Positions 1 through 9,900 of a DNA stretch of 64,000 nt are shown piece after piece (the stretch's first letter is position 1; the number at the start of each line of letters is the position of its first letter). The notes under the pieces were generated by a model. The model was not told the origin of the DNA. It saw nothing but the letters and a program-made list of their open reading frames with translations, and did not search any database. This DNA comes from Thalassia testudinum (taxonomy: Eukaryota; Streptophyta; Magnoliopsida; Alismatales; Hydrocharitaceae), in the NCBI GenBank assembly GCA_037157565.1, contig JAZHRO010000003.1, forward strand, positions 74,154,501 to 74,218,500, written 5' to 3'. The position numbers and the translations under genes were made by a program.

Positions 1-848
1 AAGCTTGCTTCCCAAGCCCAAAACCTCTTTTAAAGGCCTATAAAATGACCTCTAGATCAAACCGTTCTCCTCAAGATCAATTTTGACTAGATCTACCCTT
101 AATTCCTCTCTCCTAATCTGGCCGAAATGCTCCTCGAGCTCCGACGATCGCCTCTGACCTCCCTCATCATCCGTTCGCAATACCAGCGGCAGATTCATTT
201 TCCTCGTCTTCCTCCGTGTCACGCCATACCAGCGGGCATGTCTCCTTCCGTCTTCCTCGTCGTTTCCTTCCCACCAGTGTTTCCTTCATCTCTTCTGCCC
301 CTTTTCGTTCGTTAGCCACCTAGATAAGTTCCCTAACTCCTCTACTCCCTTTACACACCAACCACACTTCATTTTGACCATCGTATCACACTGACCACCT
401 TTACCTTCCTCCACTCCGACCTGACCTTCGATGTTGCTCCCCGCTCATCCCAATACTCCAACCGCCTCACCAACCACCTCACGACCTTTGCCACACCACC
501 CTCTTCAAAACCCCCATCCTATTTCACTCTATTATGCCTCCAAACCATCTGCCAAACAAGCCACCTCAAGACCTTCACTTCCACCTTCGCCAGCTACTTA
601 TGACCACTTTCGCAGCATGCCATCGCCACAAACACCCTCACAGCATCCCAGTGAAGCTCTTGAACCTATTTAACTTGGCCTCAAGGCCATATTCGTGTTT
701 TGAGGTCTTGACTACCTCGATCAGCATTAACGAAGCTTCGAGCGAAGCTCGAAGCCGCTCCAGCACTTGCAGGATCCAGAGGGAACCCCAGACATAGCAG
801 AACCCACCCAAGTACGCAACCCTGGAGCTAATTTAGCTCATTGACTGC
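1..848. other. Unassigned left flank of element B1
   Basis: I recognise no gene here. There is a TATA-like TATAAAAT at 39-46, then pyrimidine-rich sequence with short unrelated open frames. A 9-bp perfect hairpin (GCTTCGAGC, loop GAA, GCTCGAAGC) lies at 735-755. The TATA followed by C/T-rich sequence resembles the promoter and R region of the other LTRs in the window, so this may be part of an older LTR into which B1 inserted. No LTR end is visible. The first six bases are a HindIII site. Confidence 0.35.
844..848. repeat. Target-site duplication of B1, left copy
   Basis: ACTGC immediately before the TG of the 5' LTR. The right copy after the 3' LTR (8619-8623) is ACTAC, one transition away. 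Confidence 0.7.
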
Positions 849-1452
849 TGATGTAAACACATTTATAGTACTTAAAATGTCTATTTATGCATGTTCTTAA
901 GCATAGGATTGCATTTCATGATATAAATATTGCATAACATGCATCATCTTGCATTTAGAGTAGTTTGAATAAAATGGAGGTTAATTGTCTCCTTTTATGT
1001 GCTTAGATAGGCCAAACATTTTATTGGGGCCTAGGATCAAAGATCCAACCGTATGGATGTGATTAGGGCGGCGATTCGAGTTCAACGACTCCAAGATCAC
1101 CCTAATCAGGCATCCGTAGCATCAAATAGTGACTGGGGAAGCCTAGAAGATCAAGGGCCAGGATGGTGAATATCCACACTTCAGATGACAAATCCGATAG
1201 CATGGATGAATTCTAATCGATGATCGCAGCTCAACGACACAAAAATCGAGTCAATCCGACATCCGTGGCACCATCTACAACTTCCAGAAGATGGACGGCC
1301 AAGATGGCACCATGTGGCACCATCCCAGCCGCCCAAACGGCCGCCTACATTCCATGAAGACCGCGCACCTGCCCCCTCTCTGCCGTTGGATCTCGATCCA
1401 ACGGCTGTGGATGCGACGCATTAAAATCATCCTCGCGACCTTCTCGACGGCA

Positions 1453-1504
1453 TAGCGCAACGGAGATGAAGCGGCAGGCGAAGCAGAGGTCGCGGGATCG
1501 AGCC
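1453..1504 (+). promoter_or_regulatory. tRNA-like A box and B box inside LTR U3
   Basis: TAGCGCAACGG (1453-1463) matches the pol III A-box consensus TRGCNNARYGG at every position. GATCGAGCC (1496-1504) matches the B-box core GWTCRANNC. Their 32-nt separation fits tRNA geometry, and the B box sits in a T-arm-like hairpin with CGCGG/CCGCG arms. Related copies are at 7446-7497 and 46761-46810. It is best read as a tRNA or SINE relic embedded in the ancestral LTR. Activity is unknown. Confidence 0.5.
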
Positions 1505-1780
1505 CGCGAGCCTCAAATCAGGCGCAAGCAAGCAGCGCGTGGAGCGTCAGATTGTGATCCAACGGCTGCGCGCGCCCAATAACGCCGACGCACGATTGGG
1601 CACGCAGCATGGACGCGTGATCACACGTGGTATGGCACGCAGCGTAGCGGGTGAAGATGCGTTTTAAGTCGTCTGATCTCGCGATCGGACGGCTGAGACT
1701 CAGCGTGCGTGAGATGGCGTTGGGCGTGTGGGCAGCTGAAGCAGCGCACGTGGGCGTGGAAGCTATACCCACGTCGGGGA

Positions 1781-1808
1781 TTTAGTGACGGATTTATCCG
1801 TCACTAAA
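1781..1808. promoter_or_regulatory. Perfect palindrome upstream of TATA, 5' LTR
   Basis: Arms TTTAGTGACGGAT and ATCCGTCACTAAA are exactly complementary around a 2-nt loop, about 53 bp before the TATA box. The same dyad with 14-bp arms occurs in the 3' LTR (7774-7803) and a decayed form in B3 (about 47070-47102). Confidence 0.7.
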
Positions 1809-1860
1809 GAGCCCTCATTTATTGTTTTGAAGTTGTAATGTCCATTTTGCCCCCACTCCT

Positions 1861-1874
1861 TATAAATATAAAAG
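1861..1874 (+). promoter_or_regulatory. TATA box of B1 5' LTR
   Basis: TATAAATATAAAAG, followed by GGAGACCCCC and a C/T-rich leader. The counterpart in the 3' LTR (7861-7868) is TATAAAAG in the same context. It is the probable U3/R core promoter for the element RNA. Confidence 0.75.
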
Positions 1875-2633
1875 GAGACCCCCCATACGAAATTTTCATC
1901 CCTTCCTTCTCCTCTCTACCCCTCCAAATGTCAAGAGAAGCTTGTCCCACACCCGAGATGCTTCTCGCGAGATAAAGTCCAAATTTTCGTCCCCCTTGGG
2001 AAGTGGATCCCGCGACGATGACAGCGTGCTGCTCCATTCCCGTTCTTCTGCTTCATCCTCCTTCGTCCTGCTTTGCCCTCCTTCGTCCAGGTGTTGTCCC
2101 ATCCGACTCGTCCTCCAAGCGACCGTCGAGGAGGATTTCTCTCTCCCTATTCTTTTTACTGCTTTCTTGTATAGATTTACTGCTTTCTAGATTAATCTAC
2201 TCGTCCTCCAAGCGACCGTCCAGGAGGACATTTCTCCCTCCATTCTTTTAATGCTTTTTAGAGTAAATTTACCACTTTCTAGAGTAATTATTTTATGCTT
2301 TCTAGTTGTAATGAAAAATCTCCTCAATGAAAAATTCCTTATTTATTCTACATCTCAATTTGATTTCTCTGTGTAATATTCTCTCTCTCTTACTCTCTCG
2401 CTCTCTTCTATTTATTGTAAATAATTAGATAGTTTTAAATTGAATTATTCTGTGACAAATAACAAGAAATGCGTAGTTTTTAAATCAAACGTCTGCCTCC
2501 CTGTGTTCGACCTGAAATTTTAATTTCGGTATAAATTTTATTTGTTGAACACGAATTCTTACCTTTCGAACTACAATGACAGGTTTTCCAAAACCAAACA
2601 CGTTAGCGTAGCGTTCGTTTACGTTCAACATTT

Positions 2634-2651
2634 TGGTGCTGTTGTTGGGGA
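2634..2651 (+). other. Primer-binding site, tRNA-Asp type (B1)
   Basis: TGGTGCTGTTGTTGGGGA lies 3 bp after the LTR end. It is the C-to-T decayed form of the TGGCGCCGTTGCCGGGGA complement of plant tRNA-Asp, the usual primer of Athila elements. Methylated-cytosine deamination explains the changes. Confidence 0.85.
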
Positions 2652-3812
2652 GGCGACGCTCTTTGGTTTCTCTTCGCCTTTTCTAATTTACAAATCATTT
2701 ACCTCACTTTTCTCCTTTCTTATTGTGATTGCAGGTACTCTTTCAAGATAGGCAAAAGCAGTAGATCGGAGTAAAATGCTATGGAAGGTTTTGTGAGTTA
2801 TCCCCCACCCCCAACCCATTAGATTTCATTCCACAACATAATAATTCAAACATCAATCAACCTAGGTATTTTTATAAACTCTAAGGTTAGATTGTTTGTT
2901 GTTTGACACCCATACTCACCCCAACCCCCATATTAAAAAAAAGAAAAAAATTAAAAAAATCTCGAAGAAGTACACAACCTCATCTGATTTTCAAACTCAA
3001 CCGGTAAACCGACCTCAGGAACCGGTACACACATTCAAACACATAATTGAGTAGAAATCAGATTAGGTAATTATTTGTGTGCCTAATTAAGTGGTGCATT
3101 AGGCCAATTGTTTGAGTTGATTGGGTTGCACCACTTCAAATAAAATAAACTCATCAAGTAGCTGCCAATTAGGTTCAACTCTTAGGGATTTACTAGGCAC
3201 TCCACATTCTTTTTAAACTTTAAAGGAAAACATCTTCACCTATGGTTGTAAAACCTGGTGTGACAACAAAACCTGTTTGAAAACACCTAAAGTTGAATCC
3301 GAAAAGCTACTAAGCAAGATTTGAACCTTAAAATTCACCACATCAAAAACAATCTTGCTTGAAAACCACTAGTTGTGCATGCACACACAAATCAATCAAT
3401 CATTAAGGGCACCACCCATTTAAAGGGCCCATCACATTCCAAAGCACATTCAAGCCTAGCCCTAAATAAAACAGAGTAGACGTTGGCCTTAAGGATTTAA
3501 CTCGCTCTTCAAAACTCAGAACGAGATTATTTTCAATTAGTATATTTCTACTGCTCAATCTGATGTCTACCTAGGGGAGCAGAGTCAAACGAACACGGCT
3601 AGGGGTACACTTGGAACCGGAGGCGCAAGTCGAAGGAAGAACCTTCTCCCTAGTCCTTCCTTTTAACTGGTTGGATTGAACAGACGGAAGTAGATCAAAT
3701 CGTTCCTTTATCTCAAGACGGGTTTTGAGAGTCTGTAGGTCTTTAGGCTTACCAATTTAAGGATAAGTTTGATTGTTTTTATTGTAGGGTGCCTTTCTTC
3801 CTCCCATGTCTC
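2652..3812 (+). other. B1 untranslated leader
   Basis: A non-coding leader homologous to the B3 leader (from 47823): shared blocks include the GTAGATCRGAGTAAARTGC stretch near the PBS and the later AGTAGACGTTGGCCTTAAGGA stretch. A pyrimidine tract ending ATTGCAG (about 2709-2734) and TTTTTATTGTAG just before the ORF (about 3776-3787) look like 3' splice acceptors. Whether splicing occurs cannot be judged from sequence. Confidence 0.6.
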
Positions 3813-5308
3813 ATGAATTCTTCCACATATTTCATGCATTCCTACTCTTTCCCTCCTGTCGTGAATTATCCTCAACATGATGATTATCCCAACTCATATT
3901 GTAATCAACCATCAGTCAGTTGGGATAATTCGGATTGGGGATACAATTCTGGACCCCTATGTTTAGGGTCTAACCCTGAACACTTTGATTCTGATTTCTA
4001 TCCTTCTCAGAGCTACATCGATTATAGATCGTCTTCCTTTCATGCACAACTTAATACGATCTACAATCAAGAAGGATACACCGATCCTTACCCATCCTCT
4101 GATTTCACTGCCTTTAGGTCATCACCATCTTTTCAACAATCTGAAATGACCTATTATCAAGAAGGGTATATCGAATCTCAATTCGTTAATTCCTCTTCAT
4201 TGATGTCAAACCCGCCCAACCCTGAACCAACTCATTTTGTTCAGGTTAACCAGGTTCAAGATAAGGTTCTGGCTAACTTGAGGAATATCATACAATCTTT
4301 AGAAGTTCAGCCAATACCTTGCATTGAGAGATTGGAGCCCCTAATTGAAATGATTGATGATTTGAATAAGTCTTTGTTGGATTGGCTCCAGGATGTTAAG
4401 GATAAGAACCCGGGTGACTTTCTACTTGGGAAATTAGCAAAATTGAGCATGAGATTCATGGTTTCTTTGATTCAATCTTGGAATAATTTCCAGGATGAAC
4501 CCTCTTCAGGAAAGCCAATGACAAAACCCGCTCAGGCACCTGTTGGGGGGACACGTGTTGCGAGGCTGACCAGATTGAATTAAAACAACCAATTAAGGAT
4601 GATTTCATTTCTTCACCTAAGATCCCTAAGCCGGGTTACGAGGAAACATATATCTCCTTGGAACAGAAAGTGACAAATGATTTTGGGACATACATTGATA
4701 CGGATCCTGATGGTGAAGATTCAAGTTGTGAAGTCTCATGCGAGTTTTCTAAACACAATTTCTATGAGACGATTGGGCCTGAGGAATCTGATAGATCATT
4801 TGATAGCCTAATAACTAAGGACACTGATCTTATTATGGCACACATTACGGATCCAGAATCACATTTTCTGGAGGAATCAATTCAATGCCCTGATTATCAG
4901 TTACACCCTATTGAGCTTATTGATGATTCTAATTCTCAGATAATTAGACCCAAGTCAATTTTGATTCTGCCACATTATTTAGACTTGGAGATTTCAGACG
5001 AGGTGTTGAATATACAAGAGGTCCTGGAATTTGATATGCTGAATGAGGAGGATAGGAGCTGGGAAGTTCTGATTTGGGAAGTTAATTTTGGAGGAAATAG
5101 AAGATTGAGTCGAAGGGTTCCTTTTAATCTTAAACCATCAAATCAGAACCCTTACGACATTTGTTTCGAGGATGTTCAACTCAAGCACACATTCAACGAT
5201 TATCCTTTTGAGCTTCAATTCTCTGTAACCCGATTTTTTGGTCTTGGGTTGCATCCTCATAAATCACAGGCCGACCCTACTTGCATTCTGATTTTAGGTT
5301 TTGGGTAA
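3813..5308 (+). pseudogene. Unknown ~500-codon ORF of the B1 element, frameshifted
   Basis: I do not recognise this protein, and it shares no motif with gag, PR, RT, RH or IN. The first part (ATG 3813 to TAA 4583, 256 codons) is tyrosine/serine/proline-rich at the N terminus (for example SDFYPSQSYIDYRSS), then has an amphipathic helical stretch near residues 145-215 (LRNIIQSLEVQPIP, LIEMIDDLNKSLLDWLQDVK). The second part continues in the -1 frame to TAA 5308 and is acidic, ending in a more hydrophobic segment (FELQFSVTRFFGLGLHP). The -1 frame is open back through the six-G run at 4545-4550, so the halves were most likely one ORF split by a one-base slip there. It occupies the place of gag-pol in B3. 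It could be an accessory or packaging protein of a non-autonomous element; no function can be assigned. Confidence 0.6.
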
Positions 5309-5598
5309 TTTTTATCCAGAACGTAAGATATTCTTGATTATGAGGTGTGGGTCTGCACCACAATCTGGTCCACATCTGTGGACCTCTGTTGACAGGTCAG
5401 AGGATTCTTCTATTTATTTTAATTCTGAACTGCACTTGTGAATTCTTCATTTCTTTTCTTTGTATAGTGTGCCTAGTTGAAGGCATTAAATTCAGCATAT
5501 ATATAATTTTTCTTAATTTTCATCTCGGAGCGGACCTGACATTCATGCAATTCAGGTGCTTTCCTCGCTTTTCCACTCTGTTTTATGTCTTTTTAATA

Positions 5599-5633
5599 CA
5601 ATGAGGACATTGTGTTAGATAGGCTTGGGGGGG
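5599..5633 (+). other. Internal dyad plus G tract (B1)
   Basis: CAATGAGGACATTG (5-bp arms, loop AGGA) at 5599-5612, followed by a TTGGGGGGG tract at 5624-5633, about 1.2 kb before the terminal PPT. Equivalents occur in A1, A2, B3 and, on the minus strand, F. It could prime a second plus-strand DNA start. Confidence 0.55.
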
Positions 5634-6807
5634 CAGATATTCATCTCTGAATTCATTCGTCAGCTCCGTAGATTTATTTTATTTTCTTTTATAGAAAAAA
5701 AAATTTGGAATTAGTAAAGAGAATTTGGGTTTAAGAAAATTTTTAATCTTAGGAAATACTACATTAAGATCTGAACACAATGACCCTTTAGGTCTTTAGA
5801 CTTAATTAGCTTGTGTATCCACTAAAATGTGGATTTGTCTTTGAGTCCTCGCCATCTTAATTCTATTACAATTGGAATAAATAAATTTGGGTAATAAGTA
5901 CACGACTTATCAACCCGCCCTCTGATTTGAGGGAGTTTTGAGTCTTAAGCATCTGCACACTTTCTTTGCACTAACTCGTTGTTCAACGATTTTAACGAAA
6001 ATTTGGTAGCTAATGAACCTTCAAGGGTGATTTGGCTGGCAAGTTATCGTGGGTAACAGCCCATAGGTAGGTTGTCTAGAGCCCAGTGACTGGACCTTTG
6101 TCTTTTTCCTACTCTTAGGTAAATCTTAGACCAGGGAAGCCACCTACTTAAAAAAAGAAAAAAAAAAGAGAGAAAAGGAGAAAAGAACAAAAAGAAATAA
6201 GCCACACTTCCCCGCACGAGTATGGCTAGCAAATTGTCGGTGGTAATAACTCATCGACCGGTTGTCCAGAACCCAGCTCAGTAAATGCACTAAAAATTCC
6301 CAAAACACTTAGGAAGAAGCGGAGAAGTAGAATAAACCGAGGAGATATACACCGGATTCACCCTTGTGTTGACCCCGTAAAAAAATAAAAGTAGGGAGAA
6401 AGCAACCGGTTGTAAAGATACACCTTTAGGCAGAAGTCTTTTTGAGCTCACCTAGAGGCGTAGAAATCCGAAGTCCGTTTTAATTGCCGGTCAACGGGTC
6501 CATCACAATCACAATACGATGCTTAAAGCTTAGGGTTCTCATCAAATCTTGGGTGAGTTGAATGGCCGTACAAACCCACTCTTAAACCATAAAATTTGAA
6601 AATCCAAAAAAAATAAGAAAAGAGAAAAAGAGAAAAAGAAATTTTTCTTTTAATAAGGCGAGGGCTTGAGGCTGTCTGCATTTTGGCGGATACCCGAGCA
6701 CTGTTGTGTCTTTGATAGTTCAGTTCGTAAGTAGACAATTTCTTAATGATTCAAAATAACTCAAGTCCAAATAATCCAACCTAATCCTTTTGCAAATAGC
6801 ATATACT
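5634..6807 (+). other. B1 3' untranslated internal region
   Basis: No coding capacity. It contains the AAGTACACGACTTATCAACCC block shared with B3 (55150-55170), A-rich spacers (about 6149-6199 and 6605-6640), and blocks such as GGGAAGCCACCTAC and GTAGGGAGAAAGC that reappear in the 19.2-19.5 kb remnant. Confidence 0.6.
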
Positions 6808-6844
6808 TTTTGCTAGGGACTAGCAAAAGGTAGCCATGGGGGTA
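6808..6844 (+). other. Pre-PPT hairpin and polypurine tract of B1
   Basis: TTTTGCTAG (6808-6816), loop GGA and CTAGCAAAA (6820-6828) form a perfect 9-bp hairpin. It is followed by CATGGGGGTA (about 6835-6844), the plus-strand priming tract directly abutting the 3' LTR. Confidence 0.8.
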
Positions 6845-8618
6845 TGATGTAAACACATTTACACTACTTAAAATGTCTATTTATGCATGTTCTTAAGCAT
6901 AGGACTGCATTTCATGATATAAATATTACATATCATGCATCATCTTGCATTTAGAGTAGTTTGAATAAAATGGAGTCTAATTGTCTCCTTTTAGCTTGGA
7001 CAGGGAAAACATTTTATCGTGGCCTCAGATCAAAGATCCAACCGTATGGATGTGATCGGGGTGGCGATTGGAGTTCAACGACTCCAAGATCGTCCTAATC
7101 AGGCATCCGTAGCATCAGATAGTGACTGCGGAACCCTAAAAGATCAAGGGCTAGGATGGTGAAAATCTGCACTTCAGATGACAAATCCGACCGCACGTAT
7201 GAATTCGGATCGACGATCGCAGCTCAACAACACAAAAATCGAGTCAATCCGACATCCGTGGCACCATCTACAACTTCCAGAAGATGGATGGCCAAGATGG
7301 CGCCACGTGGTGCCATCTCAGCCGCCTAAACGGCCGCCTACATTCCATGAAGACCACGCACCCGCCCTCTCTCCGCCGTTGGATCTCGATCCAACGGCTA
7401 TGGACGCGGCGCTTTAAAATCATCCTCGCGACCTTCTCGACGGCATAGAGCAGCGGAGATGAAGCAGCGGGCGAAGTAGAGGTCGCGGGATCGAGTCCCA
7501 CGAGCCTCAAATCAGGTGCAAGCGAGTGGCGCGTGGAGCATCAGATTGCGATCCAACGGCTGCGTGTGCCCAATAGCACCGAAGTGTGATTGGACGCGTA
7601 GCTTGGACGCGCGATCACACGTGGGCAGGCGCGCAGCGTAGCGGGCGAAGATGCGTTTTGAGCCATCCAATCTCGCGATCGGACGACTGAGACTCAGCAT
7701 GCGTGCGATGGCGTTGGGCGCGTAGGCAGTTGAAGCGGCGCGCGTGGGCGCGGAAGCTACACCCACGTCGAGACTTTAGTGACGGATTCATCCGTCACTA
7801 AAGACCCCTCATTTATTGTTTTGAAGTTGTAATGTCCATTTTGCCCCCACTCCTTGCAACTATAAAAGGAGACCCCCTCCGTACGAAATTTTCATCCCTT
7901 CTCCTCTCTACCCCTCCAAAGCTCAAGAGAAGCTTGTCCCACACCCGGGATGCTTCTCGCGAGATAAAGTCCAAATTTTTGTCCCCCTTCGGAAGTGGAT
8001 CCCGCGACAACGGCGCGCTGCTCCGTTCTCGTTCTTCTGCGTCATCCTCCTTCATCCTGCTTCGTCCTCCTTCGTCCAAGCGTCGTTTCGTCCGACTCGT
8101 CCTCCAAGCGACCGTCGAGGAGGATTTCTCTCTCCCTATTCTCTTTACTGCTTTCTAGTATAGATTTACTACTTTCTGGATTAATCTACTCGTCCTCCAA
8201 GGGATCGTCGAGGAGGACATTTCTCCCTCCATTCTTTTAAAGCTTTTTAGAGTAAGTTTATCGCTTTCTAGAGTAATTGTTTTTTGCTTTCTAGTTGTAA
8301 TGAACAATCTCCTAAATGAAAAATTCCTTGTTTATTCTACATCTCATTTTGATTCTCTGTGTAATATTCTCTTTCTCTCTTACTCTCTCTCTCTTCTATT
8401 TATTGTAAATAATTAGGTAGTTTTAAATTGAATTATTCTGTGACAAATGAAAAGAAACGCGTAGTTTTTAAATCAAACGTCTGCCTTCCTGTGTTCAACT
8501 CGGAATTTTAATTTTGGTATAAATTTTTTTTGTTGAATACGAATTTTTCGCTTTCGAACTACAACGACAGGTTTTCCAAAATCGAACACGTTAGCGTAGC
8601 GTTCGTTTACGTTCAACA
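6845..8618 (+). repeat. B1 3' LTR
   Basis: A 1774-bp copy of the 5' LTR. Hairpin CCGTTGGATC/GATCCAACGG at 7376-7397; A/B-box-like module 7446-7497 (TAGAGCAGCGG, one base off the A-box consensus); 14-bp-arm palindrome 7774-7803; TATA 7861-7868; U5 box 8483-8502, 135 bp before the end. Confidence 0.92.
7774..7803. promoter_or_regulatory. Perfect palindrome upstream of TATA, 3' LTR
   Basis: CTTTAGTGACGGAT, loop TC, ATCCGTCACTAAAG: 14-bp perfect arms, 57 bp before TATAAAAG (7861). Confidence 0.7.
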
Positions 8619-9900
8619 ACTACATCCTTGACTGCAATCACGTGAAGAAGTAGCATTATACATACGTAGAAGAAGGGAGGTGGGTTTAGTCCCACCATGA
8701 ATGCTGGAGAGCGTCCGCAGTGCAATAAGAGGAAAAAGTGTTAGTGGTTTATCGCCTCCTAACACGAGGGTGAGGTCCTCCTTACCCACTCCCCTCGCTT
8801 GTGGCACCACCACGCGGGCCTGGCTCTGACCCATTAAACTACCTATGCCCGCGCACTCCTTAGCTGCGACCCATGCCTGTAGCCCTAGACCCAGGTGCGG
8901 TTTAGGTCCAAAAATCAGATAAATTGATAACTTGGTATAGTTAAAGGCTTTGGGAGAGCGTGACCCAAGGAGAGAAAGAAAGAATGGTGAGTGGGGGTAG
9001 GGGGGCATTGCTCTGAGAAGGATTGGCTAACACCTAGCCCAAATTGAGGATCCTTCCCCCTCTGCGTGAAGAGGATGAGTAAAAAAGCAGAGAAAGAAAG
9101 ATGGAGAAGAAGAAAAGAGGAGCCTAACAGAAAGAAGAAGAAGAGAAGTAGAAGAAGGAAGAAGAAGAAGCTTGAGTCGCAGAAAGGCAAAGAAGAAAAG
9201 AGTTCTAAAGAAAAAGAAAGGAGAAGAGAAAGAGAGCAGCAGAGAAAAGAGACCCTTGAGTCTCTTGGAAGCACTGTAGCATCTAGCCGTTGATGTGGTC
9301 TGATATAAGCCTAGATTGTCTGATTGCATGCATTTGAGCCTTTATTTCCTTGGTTAATACTATTGATTTAAGTTGCAATTACTGTGAGGAGTAATTGGTG
9401 ATTCAAATCACCATTTTATTCCATTCTTTTGGCACATTGATTCTTGACATTATTATTACAATATTTTATCTCTTTGATACAAATTGTGATCTGGAGTTTT
9501 AAATTGCCTTATTGTTACTTGTGTTCAACCTTGGACTTCCATTCGAGTAATAAATTTATTTGTTTGAGTGCTATTTTGGCTATATTACAACGAGGCAATT
9601 TTAAAAGATCGATTTATCGCTCGAACAACAAGGCATCACATGCCTTAACCTTCACTTATTAGAGTTTCACAGAAGGTACACAGGAGTGCCAACATTCCTT
9701 CAAGGCCTTTCAAGCACAAGAGGCTTTCTTCACAACCTTCTCTTCAATAGAGGCTTAGTGAACACTTCTCTTTCTTTAGCATAAGGCCAACTTCCTCAGA
9801 GCAAAACCCTCCTCCCTCCTCCACACAAATCTTTCTTTTCTTCTCTTAGATAACCGGGTGTTCGTTCAGGTAAGGCATTGGGTAATCGGATCCTAAGCAT
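8619..9900. other. Degraded repeat with purine-only tract
   Basis: No gene recognised. A purine-dominated tract runs at about 9064-9270 (AGAAGAAGAA-type on the plus strand). The preceding GGTGGGTTTAGTCCCACC (8680-8697) and the tract order resemble the end of the C2 LTR (GGTAGGTTTGTCCCACC near 62865, purine tract 63352-63545). It may therefore be an old C-like LTR part. Open frames in the tract are low-complexity artefacts. Confidence 0.35.

Larger units (their letters stand above)
849..2630 (+). repeat. B1 5' LTR
   Basis: A 1782-bp LTR, TGATG...CAACA. U3 holds a 10-bp-arm hairpin (1383-1404), a tRNA-like A/B-box module (1453-1504) and a 13-bp-arm palindrome (1781-1808). TATA lies at 1861-1874. 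The U5 box GCCTCCCTGTGTTCGACCTG (2495-2514) is 135 bp before the LTR end. Open frames within it are not genes. Confidence 0.92.
849..8618 (+). mobile_element. B1: complete non-autonomous Athila-like LTR retrotransposon
   Basis: A 7.77 kb element with 5' LTR 849-2630, tRNA-Asp-type PBS, about 4.2 kb internal region, PPT and 3' LTR 6845-8618. Both LTRs start TGATGTAAACAC and end TTCAACA. Flanking 5-mers are ACTGC and ACTAC, a target-site duplication with one mismatch. There is no gag, protease, RT, RNase H or integrase. Instead a long ORF of unknown function (3813-5308) fills the interior. LTRs, leader and 3' region resemble B3, which carries gag-pol, so B1 is probably mobilised by a B3-like partner. 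By eye the two LTRs differ by roughly 7% near their starts, so the insertion is not recent. Confidence 0.9.

Noticed and set aside
9066..9293. Lys/Arg/Glu-rich open frame (and its minus-strand Leu/Ser/Phe-rich counterpart)
   Set aside because: Pure purine tract; low-complexity translation on both strands.
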